NCBI GenBank assembly: GCA_903888765.1 | Contig: CAISVF010000507.1 | Coordinates: 1-40,991, forward strand | Length of the DNA: 40,991 bases | Source of the DNA: an uncultured Verrucomicrobia subdivision 3 bacterium | GTDB lineage: Bacteria > Verrucomicrobiota > Verrucomicrobiia > Limisphaerales > UBA11358 | Direction of reading: 5' to 3' | The notes under the pieces: model-generated | The model's database searches: none | Told to the model about the DNA's origin: nothing | Seen by the model: the letters and a program-made list of their open reading frames with translations, nothing else | Program-made: the position numbers and the translations under genes | Shown: in pieces, positions 16,645 through 24,907 of the stretch | Layout: every line of letters starts with the position of its first letter | Position numbering within the stretch: position 1 is the first letter of the stretch

Positions 16645-18219
16645 TCAAGCCGCGATTTTCAAATGAGTGAGGCGGAAGACAGCCCCGCGCGGTTCATTGG
16701 CGAGGCAGGCAATTTCCCAGCCGTGGGCCAAAACAATCTGTTGAACGACGGCCAGACCGAGGCCGGTTCCTTTTTGATGGGTGGTGAAATAGGGTTTGAA
16801 AACTTCCTGCCGCCGCTCGGGAGGCACCCCCGGCCCATCGTCGCGAATTTCCAAAACCCCACTGGCGGGGCCGCGCTGGACCACGATTTCGATTTTCCCA
16901 TTTTCCCCAGCGGCTTGGATGGCATTGAGCAGCAAATTAAACAGCACCTGACGCAGCAATTGTTCATCCGCTTCAATTGCCAGCGGTTCGCCGACCACCT
17001 CGACTCGCAGCTTCTTTTCGCCAATGTCGTAGGCGAGCGTGCGGACGATTTCCTGACAAGCGGAGGTGATCGCAACCTTGGTGCGGCGGACTTCGCGAGG
17101 CCGTGAATAATTGATGAATTCAGTGAGTTGCGCCGTTACCTTGTCGGTTTCATCCACGATGGTCCGGGATTTTTCGCGCACGGCGGGGGAGGCCTCGGGC
17201 AAGCGGGAAATCATCTGCGCCTGGCCGCGGATGAGGTTGAGCGGATTGCGCGTTTCATGGGCGAGGCCGGCGGCCGCCAGGTTGAGTTCCTTCAGATGAG
17301 AGTTCTGCTCACTCGCGCGGACCAGACGGATTTGCAGGTCGGCGGTACGACCGATGTTGCGCCAGGCTAAACCCGCGCCCAGCGCGGAAACGCCGGCAAA
17401 AAAACCTATAATGAAGCGCAACCACCAGTCATTGGTGCCCACTGCGCGTAAATTATCCGTGGAGAGGACCAGCACCAGACCGTGCAATTCGCGCTTGGTG
17501 ATGAGCGCTTTGAATTCCGTCTCGTTCATCCAGCGCATCCACGGCGGACGCCGGCCACCGGCGCGCGAACGATCGCCACCTTCCGGTGGACGACGGCCTT
17601 CATCGGGAGGCGGTGGTAGATCCATCTCGCCGGAAGCATTGGTGGGCGGGGCTGGGAAATTGGCTCGCGCGGGCTCAAAAAAATTCGTCTCGCCCGGGCG
17701 TGCTTCGCGGCGGGAAAAGTCACGACCGCGCGAACCGTTGTTAGTGAAATTATGAAACGACGGTAGCACTACCGTGGCATTGGTGGATACCCCTTCGGGA
17801 TTCACGCTAACGCCCTCGACTGGCAAAACGAAGGTGACCATGCTCGCGCTCCAGCGTTCACTTTCGCTGGTCAACTCGCGGGATAACAAATTCGTATCGC
17901 CATCCGAGACCACCGGGTCACCGTCGGTATTGAGCAGCCCGATGGCCAGCAAACCGCCGGTCTTGACGAGCGCATTGGTACGGGAATGAACCAGTTCATT
18001 GAGAACGGGCTCCAAACGCTCCTGAAACACCGCTCCGCGAAATCGCGAAGCGCGTATGACAGCGCTTAAAGTGCTGGCAATTTCATGCGAGCGGTTTCGT
18101 AGATCGGCCCGGGCAGCCTCAACCACGTGCAAATGCTCCTCCACCTGCCAACCGACGATCAGCAACCAGGCCCCGGCAAGAATGCCGGGAACCAAATGGC
18201 GGCGGCGTTGCAATTCCAT
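16645..18219 (-). CDS. membrane sensor histidine kinase
   Basis: 524 residues. Membrane segments at about 10-27 and 267-286 enclose a periplasmic sensor region that includes a long Pro/Arg/Gly-rich, probably disordered stretch (about 160-230). The cytoplasmic part has the H-box LAAAGLAHETRNPLNLIRG with phospho-accepting H321, the N-box QVLFNLLLNAIQAAG (N432), the DDGPGVPP box (about 460-467) and the F/G2 boxes PYFTTHQKGTGLGL (476-489). These are characteristic of NtrB/ZraS-like HisKA kinases. No response regulator lies nearby. The next gene downstream is the sigma-membrane fusion. The gene sits 40 bases after the secretin C-terminal gene on the same strand, so it may be part of the secretion operon. 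Confidence 0.95.
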   Translation of the reverse strand: MELQRRRHLVPGILAGAWLLIVGWQVEEHLHVVEAARADLRNRSHEIASTLSAVIRASRFRGAVFQERLEPVLNELVHSRTNALVKTGGLLAIGLLNTDGDPVVSDGDTNLLSRELTSESERWSASMVTFVLPVEGVSVNPEGVSTNATVVLPSFHNFTNNGSRGRDFSRREARPGETNFFEPARANFPAPPTNASGEMDLPPPPDEGRRPPEGGDRSRAGGRRPPWMRWMNETEFKALITKRELHGLVLVLSTDNLRAVGTNDWWLRFIIGFFAGVSALGAGLAWRNIGRTADLQIRLVRASEQNSHLKELNLAAAGLAHETRNPLNLIRGQAQMISRLPEASPAVREKSRTIVDETDKVTAQLTEFINYSRPREVRRTKVAITSACQEIVRTLAYDIGEKKLRVEVVGEPLAIEADEQLLRQVLFNLLLNAIQAAGENGKIEIVVQRGPASGVLEIRDDGPGVPPERRQEVFKPYFTTHQKGTGLGLAVVQQIVLAHGWEIACLANEPRGAVFRLTHLKIAA

Positions 18220-18259
18220 TGAGGAAGTAATCTGCCTTGAAGCTGCCGGAAGGCAATGG

Positions 18260-19552
18260 CTATTTTTTCTTCACCGGCACACGTTCCAGGAAACGGTCTA
18301 GTTCCAGCTCCGTAATGGAGTTGGTGAGGGTTGATGCCTGATGCAGTTCCGTTGAGGCGTAACCGGAAAGCTGGGCCGGCGAATCCACAATATGCGGCGT
18401 CAAAAAGATTAATAACTCCGTCTTGCCGGCGGCTTTCGTGCTGGAGCGGAAAAGCTGACCGAGCAGAGGAATGTCCCCTAGGATCGGCACCTTGCTATCG
18501 CCAGAAGATTTGGTGTTAGAAATCAATCCGCCGATCACCACCGGCTGCGCATCCGGCGTGACCACCACGGTATCCGCCGAGCGGATGTTTAGATTTGGGG
18601 CAAAGATGGGTTTGCCCAGCAGCCCGCCTGACGAGATGGCTTGACCGGAAGTGGTCTGGTCCACCGATGAAATCAGGGGCTGGACGATCATTTCCACGAG
18701 GCTGTTAGCACCAATAAACGGGGTCACGTTCAAAATGATACCGACCTCGGTGTAGCTGCCGTTGATGGTGGTCACCGGGCTAAGACCGGCGGTAGCCTGC
18801 TGGGAAACACCGCTCGGCAAATATATTTCCTGACCCACCACAATTTTTGCCAATTGGCCATCGCGGGCCAGAATGGAGGGGCGAGACAGCACCTGTGATT
18901 TTCCTGCCGTGGCGATTGCTTTTAGTGTGGCCTGGAAATCCTTGCCAACGATCTGGTAAAAGCCATTGGGACCATTAGCGCCGGGCTGGAGCGACGGTTG
19001 GGCGGAAACGACGGGCGTGCTCCCGGCCGCCCCACTAACGCCGGCTGCCATAAAGTTTGTGGTTATCGAGTTGGCTCCCGCCAAGCCAAAAACATTGGCT
19101 GCGCTGCCGATAATTTTGTTGTTACCGCTGCTGCCCAGATCGCCGCCGGTATAGGCGCCTTCCACGCCGATCTCCGAGCCATCATTGCGCTGAACCTCCA
19201 TAAACACCACCTTGATCAAGACCTGCGGTTTGGGCCGATCCAGATTGGCAATGACGTTGCTGATTTGCTGACTCGTCTCGGCATCCGCGATCACCACAAT
19301 ATTATGCGTCTGTGGATCTACGGTAATCACCGCGCTGCCAACGGTGCCATTGTTATTAAAGGTGGTGGTGGCAGCGGAATTCCGGTTGCCGCCGTTACCG
19401 CCAAACCCACCGCCGCCAAATCCGCCAAAACCCCCAAATCCACCGCCGCCCCCGCCGCCGCCCCCGAAGCGCTGAGCCTGAACCGCCAGGACAGCACCCA
19501 ACAAAACGACCAGCGTGACACTATAGAGCTTTTTGAAATGATTTATCTTCAT
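18260..19552 (-). CDS. gspD: type II secretion secretin, C-terminal half (split GspD)
   Basis: 430 residues. It has its own signal peptide (residues 1-26, MKINHFKKLYS then a hydrophobic run ending VQA), a poly-Gly linker (30-56), and then the second half of an N3 domain (TVDPQTHNIVVIAD, QQISNVIANLDRP, about 74-107). The pore-forming secretin domain follows: VLIKVVFMEV, VLSRPSILARDGQLAKIVVGQEIYLP, TPFIGANSLVEM and the hallmark end VPILGDIPLLGQLFRSS with LLIFLTPHIV. A complete GspD would carry N0-N1-N2-N3 before this domain; here those lie in the gene just upstream. The frame is open to 19687, but that stretch overlaps the upstream gene out of frame, so the ATG at 19552 was chosen. There is no visible lipobox. 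Confidence 0.93.
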   Translation of the reverse strand: MKINHFKKLYSVTLVVLLGAVLAVQAQRFGGGGGGGGGFGGFGGFGGGGFGGNGGNRNSAATTTFNNNGTVGSAVITVDPQTHNIVVIADAETSQQISNVIANLDRPKPQVLIKVVFMEVQRNDGSEIGVEGAYTGGDLGSSGNNKIIGSAANVFGLAGANSITTNFMAAGVSGAAGSTPVVSAQPSLQPGANGPNGFYQIVGKDFQATLKAIATAGKSQVLSRPSILARDGQLAKIVVGQEIYLPSGVSQQATAGLSPVTTINGSYTEVGIILNVTPFIGANSLVEMIVQPLISSVDQTTSGQAISSGGLLGKPIFAPNLNIRSADTVVVTPDAQPVVIGGLISNTKSSGDSKVPILGDIPLLGQLFRSSTKAAGKTELLIFLTPHIVDSPAQLSGYASTELHQASTLTNSITELELDRFLERVPVKKK

Positions 19553-19577
19553 ATATTTTCGTGTTGAAAACTTCAGC

Positions 19578-20960
19578 TTAGAATTGCAGGCCACCCGCCC
19601 CACCTCGACCGCCGCCCCCGCCGCCAGTGCCAAATCCGCTACTGCCGGAACTGGACGAGCTGGTGGTGGTCGTATTGTTCTGCGCACGCTGCATTAAGGG
19701 GCTGTTCTGGGATGAACTGTTACCGCTCCGCGACGTGGTGCCGGACTGGAACATGGTCTGCAATACTTGCGCCGCCTGCTGCGGATCGCCATTGCTCATG
19801 TGAAAGACAAAAACCTTTTGATCGCGGGTCGAGGGCACATCCAATTCCTTCATCATGCTCGCAATGTCCATCATCAAATCCTTGGGAGCGGTCACGATGA
19901 CTGCCTGTATGCGCGCATCCGCCACAGCGGTAACCTGCGTCGCCTTCTTAATACGGTCATTGGAACTATTGCCGGAATTACCGCCACCGCCCATCATCCG
20001 CGCAAAGAATCCACCCGGCCCGCCGCCGCCGCCAAACCGGGTAGGTGCCTGGGCGGTGTTGCCGGAACTGCTGCTGGGAAAAACTCCTGACAGTTCTGAG
20101 GCGACATCCGATGGGCTGGCATATTTCAAGGGAAACACCCGAATTTCTGTCGAAGCCTCTGCGCTGCTATCAATCGCCTTGATGATTTCCATGAGGTGCC
20201 GGATGTTGGACTGCGTGTCCGTGATCACCACAGAATTGCCGGCCTCGTTGGCCACCACAGTGGCCTGCGGCGAGACGAAGGAGGTCAAATCCGATACGAG
20301 TTGCCGCGCCTCGACAAAACGGATCGGAATAATCTGGGTGACAATCTCTGCGTTTTTTGGAATTTCGGCCGGGTCATTCCCGCTTTTCACCGGGATATCC
20401 CGCGTCTTGGCATCATTTTTGTCCACGATGGTCAACGTGCGGCCTTGGCGGATGGCTGCGTAGCCGTTTTTATTCAGCACCGAATTCAGCAGATCCACTG
20501 CCTCATCCCTGGTCAAATGTTTGCCGACCACCGTCACATTCCCATTTATGTGTGTGTCCTGCACGATGATGAGCCCGGCGGCATCGCTCAGGTAATTCAG
20601 CACCATTTCCAATGGCGCGCGGTTGAAATTCAACGTCAGGTCGTTCTGATTGGTGCCCACCGGCAGCGAGGGCGGTACAAAAGCGGATACAATCGGCTCG
20701 GCCAAAGCAGGTTTTGCGGTGGAAGGCAGAATAACCGTGGATCCGGCGTTGGTTTCTGCCGCAACGGTGTTCGTCCCGGATAAATCCGGTAATGGATTGG
20801 GGCCAAAATCAGGCGGGGATGGCAGGCCGGCATCCGGTCCGGCCTCACTGCCCGGCGGCGGCGGCGGGTTATTGGTATCGCCTAGAGGATTTTGCGCGGC
20901 GGCTGAGAACAGTATTCCGGCTAAACCGACGGTCAGCAGGCTTAAGATCGTTTTTTTCAT
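19578..20960 (-). CDS. gspD: type II secretion secretin, periplasmic N-domains (split GspD)
   Basis: 460 residues. A signal peptide (1-23, ending SAAAQ) is followed by a Pro/Gly-rich linker. N0 follows (about 108-184, LTLNFNRAPLEMVLNYLSDA), then N1 (205-266, IIPIRFVEARQLVSDL), N2 (272-377, IRVFPLKYASPSDVASEL; ARIQAVIVTAPKDLM) and only the first half of N3 (382-406, VFVFHMSNGDPQQAAQVLQTMF). The protein then ends in a Ser/Thr/Gly-rich tail. The remaining half of N3 and the pore are in the next gene, which begins 25 bases after the stop. AAAGGA precedes the ATG at good spacing, and the start overlaps the gspC stop as ATGA. It probably pairs with the next protein to form one functional secretin. 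Confidence 0.93.
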   Translation of the reverse strand: MKKTILSLLTVGLAGILFSAAAQNPLGDTNNPPPPPGSEAGPDAGLPSPPDFGPNPLPDLSGTNTVAAETNAGSTVILPSTAKPALAEPIVSAFVPPSLPVGTNQNDLTLNFNRAPLEMVLNYLSDAAGLIIVQDTHINGNVTVVGKHLTRDEAVDLLNSVLNKNGYAAIRQGRTLTIVDKNDAKTRDIPVKSGNDPAEIPKNAEIVTQIIPIRFVEARQLVSDLTSFVSPQATVVANEAGNSVVITDTQSNIRHLMEIIKAIDSSAEASTEIRVFPLKYASPSDVASELSGVFPSSSSGNTAQAPTRFGGGGGPGGFFARMMGGGGNSGNSSNDRIKKATQVTAVADARIQAVIVTAPKDLMMDIASMMKELDVPSTRDQKVFVFHMSNGDPQQAAQVLQTMFQSGTTSRSGNSSSQNSPLMQRAQNNTTTTSSSSSGSSGFGTGGGGGGRGGAGGLQF

Positions 20961-21562
20961 TGTGTTTCCTTTGCTCGTTTCTCCATGAGTTTCTTTAAAA
21001 TATCATTCGGTTCTGCAGCGGATGCAGAGGCAGCCGCCGAAGTTTCACTGCCGGACGGACTGCTGGCAGCAGCCCCGGAAGTGCTTTCCTCCACCAGCAC
21101 TTCACCCGGGCCCACCAAGGCCCACTTGCCATTTTCCTGGCGCAACATATCCCCCACGACCAGGTGTAATTTTTCCTGATTCGTGGATACCAGGGTCACA
21201 TGGCCGGGCACAATATCGGCCACGGTATAGCCGGCAATTTGTTCGGTGACCGGCAACACTTTTTTCAAATCCTCGTTATTGCCGCTAAAAAAGGCGAACA
21301 TTCCCTTGGCATAACCCATGGTCCCCACCAGGGTGAATGCAGGCGCAGACGGAGACGGGCGGGTCCGGGGGCGGGTCGTTCGCGGACGGCTCGACGTGTA
21401 ATGGGGCTGGCGGTTGGGGTCAAAAATGTTACGGTCCGAGATGAAACGGCTGAACGCCGCGTAATCTGTTGCACGGGGAACGTTATTATTGGTCTGGGCG
21501 AAAGCCCCGACCCCGCCCGCAAACACGAGCGCCACCAGGATTTTTGTGCGGGTTAGTTTCAT
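20957..21562 (-). CDS. gspC: GspC-like periplasmic type II secretion protein
   Basis: 201 residues. The N-terminus (MKLTRTK, a hydrophobic run, GAFAQ) looks like a cleavable signal peptide rather than a lasting anchor. FSRFISDRNIFDPNRQP is the typical segment before the HR domain. The HR-like region follows, with FTLVGTMGYAKGMFAFF, VLPVTEQIAGYTVADIVPGHVTL and KLHLVVGDML. This matches the GspC homology region that connects inner-membrane components to the secretin N0 domain. There is no PDZ domain; the C-terminus is a low-complexity Ser/Ala linker and a short helix (EPNDILKKLMEKRAKE). It lies directly before gspD and overlaps it by four bases, supporting the call. Confidence 0.8.
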   Translation of the reverse strand: MKLTRTKILVALVFAGGVGAFAQTNNNVPRATDYAAFSRFISDRNIFDPNRQPHYTSSRPRTTRPRTRPSPSAPAFTLVGTMGYAKGMFAFFSGNNEDLKKVLPVTEQIAGYTVADIVPGHVTLVSTNQEKLHLVVGDMLRQENGKWALVGPGEVLVEESTSGAAASSPSGSETSAAASASAAEPNDILKKLMEKRAKETQ

Positions 21563-22095
21563 TTTTTATCCGGCTGGACGAGGGCCAACCCGTTGATTTC
21601 CGTGCTTAAATTCATTTGCCTGCCCTCCTTATCACTGGCACCCAACTCCAGAGAATCCAGCCGCAGCGCCAGCGGTCCGCGCTCCAGATCATACAGGAAC
21701 CGGCTCAGTGTGCTCAGGTTGCCGGTGGTTACCACCCGGCAAGTCAGGGTCAGATAATTCGTGGATTCATTTTTCCACTGCGGAGTCAGGCTGGTTACCT
21801 CGGCGCCACTGCTGCGCGACCAGCCGTCCACTGCCGAAAGCAATTTCTGTTCCGCCAGCGAGGTGTTGGCGGGCAGGGCGTTGGCCTGCATTTCCCGCCA
21901 AAGACTGCGAATGCCCGCTTCACGCTTGAGCAAATGGGTGCCATCGTCCACTTTCGTGTGCAACTCCCTGATCTGGGACTGCCGCGACGACCACCAGCCG
22001 CTAAGCGGTTCCAAAATAAAATTCACGCCCACCAGCAGCGCGAAAGCCGCAACGGTCAGCACCACCAGAAATTCCTGACGATTCTTAATCTTCAC
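21559..22095 (-). CDS. gspM: GspM/PilO-like type II secretion assembly protein
   Basis: 178 residues if started at the GTG at 22095, which has GGAGG (22101-22105) five bases upstream, the best ribosome-binding site in this cluster. An ATG at 22107 is an alternative. One N-terminal membrane segment (FLVVLTVAAFALLVGVNFIL) is followed by a short coiled-coil (LHTKVDDGTHLLKREAGIRSLWREM) and a ferredoxin-like periplasmic domain ending NLSTEINGLAL. This is the architecture of GspM and PilO, partners of GspL in the inner-membrane platform. It overlaps the gspL end by 11 bases and the gspC start by four. Confidence 0.85.
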   Translation of the reverse strand: MKIKNRQEFLVVLTVAAFALLVGVNFILEPLSGWWSSRQSQIRELHTKVDDGTHLLKREAGIRSLWREMQANALPANTSLAEQKLLSAVDGWSRSSGAEVTSLTPQWKNESTNYLTLTCRVVTTGNLSTLSRFLYDLERGPLALRLDSLELGASDKEGRQMNLSTEINGLALVQPDKK

Positions 22096-23542
22096 TGCGG
22101 CCTCCATGGTTAAAAGTAAACCCAAACACGAATTGCATCGGAGCCTTGCCACGCACCTGTTCCAGCTTCAGATCGCGGACGCCGCCCGCCGCCCGCAATC
22201 TCGCCTGCATGGCGAGCAGCGCTGCATAATCGCGCGCCGTGCCGGAGCAGGTGACCGCGTTACCATCGCGCACCTCAATATTTTTGGCCGTCACGGAACC
22301 ATCCTCCGGAAACGTCGCAGACAAGAGCTGCAACATCGCGAGGTTCCGGAATGAACGGTCGTACCAGGAGCGATACTGCCGGATATTATCTTGAAGGCTC
22401 TGCAACTCGCCAACTTTCATCCCGATGTGAGCCCATTGCGACCGCAATTGCCACAACTGAATTTGCTGGTAGCCAAAGAGGCTGCCTAGCAGCAAGGCTG
22501 CCACTGCGCCCACCGCGCCCGCCGTGCGCAACCGTCCGGCAGAATATTTGGCGGCAAACTGCTCAATCAAATTGGGCTTCGGCGGCAGGAATTCAAAAGC
22601 CGGCGGCTGCCCGACCAAAACACGCGCCGCTAGACTGAAGGCTGTCGATAGCGAAACTTCCACCGGGAGTTGTGCCCCGAATTCATCTGGCGCGTAATTT
22701 GCGACGACTTCGATTTTCAAGCCCAGCGGGGAAAAACGTGGTTCCAGGGCATCCGCGAGCTGCCGCGCCAGCTCGCGCGGGCCGAAAATGCGGATACGCT
22801 TGACCGCGCCGCGCAATTCGCCTGGTAATTGGCCCAGCGTTACGCGCGTTTCCCGCGCCACCACCTCGCTAAACAGAGTGCGCTTGCCGGCCTCATTAGC
22901 CACCGCTCCTTCCAGGGCACGGAGACAAGCCACCCCGCCGTTCGTGGTGATTTGCAAGGCCACCTTCCGTTCCCCGATGGCTAGCGCCAGCACGCCATTG
23001 GACTTTTCGTCACCGGGAAATTGCAGCGCGGAAATGCCGAGCGCAAAACTGACCGGCTTCAATTTCGCCGCTGCCAGGATTTTTTCCAGCACGACGAGAT
23101 GGGTGCCGGGAATTCCGGCGAACAAAACATTTTTTTTGCCATCCGCCAGCGGAATGCGGGAATCGGCAATTTGCAGAGTCGCGACGTCTGAATGGAACCC
23201 TTTTTCAGCCTCCAACTGCAGTAAACTCGCCGCATCCGCCTCCGGCAGGGGCGGGAGCTCTGTCTGGGCGGTTAAAACCCATTTCAGGGGCACCCCGAAA
23301 ACACAATGCCGCTCGCGCACACCGGCGGTATCCAGATGGTTGCGAATTTCCCGACCCACGAGTTCCGGCGCTGCAGTGAGCGGATCCAGCGAGAGAGGGG
23401 CCGAAAAACTTTGTTGTATTGTGAGGGTACCGTGCTGGCGCCGGAGCACCACCCCATCCAGCCGGTCGCCATCGAGCGCAAGGCCGAGCACGGTTGCCAG
23501 CTTTTTAGGCAGGCGGAGTTTGAATTTGAAATCAGATTTCAT
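22085..23542 (-). CDS. gspL: GspL-like inner-membrane platform protein (PilM-PilN type fusion)
   Basis: 485 residues. The N-terminal 330 residues resemble the actin-like cytoplasmic domain of GspL/PilM (VLGLALDGDRLDGVVLRR, GVPLKWVLTAQTELPPLPEADA, QLEAEKGF, LFAGIPGTHLVVLEKIL). A single membrane segment lies near 343-360 (VGAVAALLLGSLFGY), then a PilN-like periplasmic part with a coiled-coil and a ferredoxin-like end (NAVTCSGTARDYAALLAMQARL). GspL recruits the ATPase GspE to the membrane through its cytoplasmic domain. Start and stop overlap gspK and gspM (ATGA with gspK). Confidence 0.88.
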   Translation of the reverse strand: MKSDFKFKLRLPKKLATVLGLALDGDRLDGVVLRRQHGTLTIQQSFSAPLSLDPLTAAPELVGREIRNHLDTAGVRERHCVFGVPLKWVLTAQTELPPLPEADAASLLQLEAEKGFHSDVATLQIADSRIPLADGKKNVLFAGIPGTHLVVLEKILAAAKLKPVSFALGISALQFPGDEKSNGVLALAIGERKVALQITTNGGVACLRALEGAVANEAGKRTLFSEVVARETRVTLGQLPGELRGAVKRIRIFGPRELARQLADALEPRFSPLGLKIEVVANYAPDEFGAQLPVEVSLSTAFSLAARVLVGQPPAFEFLPPKPNLIEQFAAKYSAGRLRTAGAVGAVAALLLGSLFGYQQIQLWQLRSQWAHIGMKVGELQSLQDNIRQYRSWYDRSFRNLAMLQLLSATFPEDGSVTAKNIEVRDGNAVTCSGTARDYAALLAMQARLRAAGGVRDLKLEQVRGKAPMQFVFGFTFNHGGRSED

Positions 23543-24906
23543 TGCGTATTCTTCGCGACCAAATTTTCCCGAGCCTTTTCCCCCAGTGCCCAGCCCAGCC
23601 GGCTCAAATCCTGACGGTATAAAATTTTGGGTGTGCCATCACTCACATCAAAAACAAATTTGACCCGCCGGTAACCGCGCCCATAGGGGCCAACGGCAGC
23701 AATATCTGCAGTGAATTGGTAGCTGCGGGTGGTTAGATAATCCCCGCGGGCGAGCGCGGTTACGGCAGAGTTGTTGTTGCCCAGAGCATCAATGACCCAC
23801 GCGATGGAGTTTAAATGGTTCGGGTTTTGCTGGCGATATGTGACCAGGGTCTGCGCAGCACTTATAGCAGTCTGTTCGTCCACGTTAGCGCCCATGAACA
23901 TCGCCGTCAACACGTCCGAATTAGCCGTATTTACGTTTACCCGGTTGCGAATATAAGTATTCGTTTTGGTCTGAATATTCCCGGCAATTGCGGCAAAATC
24001 ATCCGAGCTCAGGCCCTGATTTTTACAAAACAGGGCGAATTCTAACATCCCGTTAAAAGTCTGCCCCTGTCCCCGCTGCGGGTGAAGCCGGTTGTTGATG
24101 GCGGTCGCCAATTGCTGTGCCCGACTGGTGCCGAGATAGGAAAACAGTGAACGGATTTTACTTTCCGCAGCCGTGTTTACATTAGTCAAGGAGGAGCCGT
24201 CGGCATGAAAATTCGGCTCCCGCGTGTACACCGTGGCATAATCAAAGAGGCCGGGATCCAATTGGCCATTGCTATTCAAGTCTTTTTCGTTCGCATCGAG
24301 GACCCCATTGCGATTGAGATCTTCGCCAGCCAGCATGTCTTCCGTGGCCCCATAAACCAGTCGCAATTCATCCACCGTCTCGAACGGGGCGTATTTGGGC
24401 GCATAGCCAAGCGACGTGTAATCCAGGGACACAATGCCGTTGGTGCCGCGCCAGTCCATGATGGCGTCGGCAAAATCCGAGGTAATGTTCGGCAGATACT
24501 GGAAAACATTCGTGCTGACGTTATTCAAATTCAATTTGCCGCCCTCATCCACCAGATCGAAATACGGCTCGGTGTCATTCTCCTCGGCGGGGTCCCGCCC
24601 GATAATCCAGAATTTGGCGTCCCCCACAGAGACCGACTCGCATTTGAACATGGTGTGATCCGGCACGGCACCATTGGTCGCGTAGTTTTGCAATACCAGA
24701 CTCACGTAGCGCGCCGCGCCTTCAATCGCCTGATCGGCCAGCACGCCGCTCACCCGGTTATCCGAAGCGCGGAGCTCATAGGTCATGGCATTTGCAAAAT
24801 ACAGAGCAATGCTGACCAGACCGATGCATACCCACAACACGATGATAAGCACCGAGGCGCTTTGGCCCCGGGCGATGGATCGTGATTGAAGGTGGCGGAA
24901 TTTCAT
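23539..24906 (-). CDS. gspK: GspK minor pseudopilin of the type II secretion tip
   Basis: 455 residues. The N-terminal membrane helix (ASVLIIVLWVCIGLVSIALYFA) lacks a Glu at +5 and is preceded by ARGQSASV, as in GspK. A large globular domain includes the DLVDEGGKLNLNN motif typical of GspK and helix-hairpin-helix-type segments (RVNVNTANSDVLTAMF, GANVDEQTAISAAQTLV). A calcium-binding-like insert has two loops, DLNRNGVLDANE and DLNSNGQLDP. GspK caps the pseudopilus with GspI and GspJ. The gene starts one base after the gspJ stop (TAAAATG) and overlaps gspL by four bases. Confidence 0.92.
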   Translation of the reverse strand: MKFRHLQSRSIARGQSASVLIIVLWVCIGLVSIALYFANAMTYELRASDNRVSGVLADQAIEGAARYVSLVLQNYATNGAVPDHTMFKCESVSVGDAKFWIIGRDPAEENDTEPYFDLVDEGGKLNLNNVSTNVFQYLPNITSDFADAIMDWRGTNGIVSLDYTSLGYAPKYAPFETVDELRLVYGATEDMLAGEDLNRNGVLDANEKDLNSNGQLDPGLFDYATVYTREPNFHADGSSLTNVNTAAESKIRSLFSYLGTSRAQQLATAINNRLHPQRGQGQTFNGMLEFALFCKNQGLSSDDFAAIAGNIQTKTNTYIRNRVNVNTANSDVLTAMFMGANVDEQTAISAAQTLVTYRQQNPNHLNSIAWVIDALGNNNSAVTALARGDYLTTRSYQFTADIAAVGPYGRGYRRVKFVFDVSDGTPKILYRQDLSRLGWALGEKARENLVAKNTQ

Positions 24907-24907
24907 T

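Noticed and set aside
19553-19687. N-terminal extension of the secretin C-terminal gene
   Set aside because: The extension overlaps the upstream secretin gene out of frame and is Pro/Ala/Arg-rich shadow sequence. A proper signal peptide starts at 19552.
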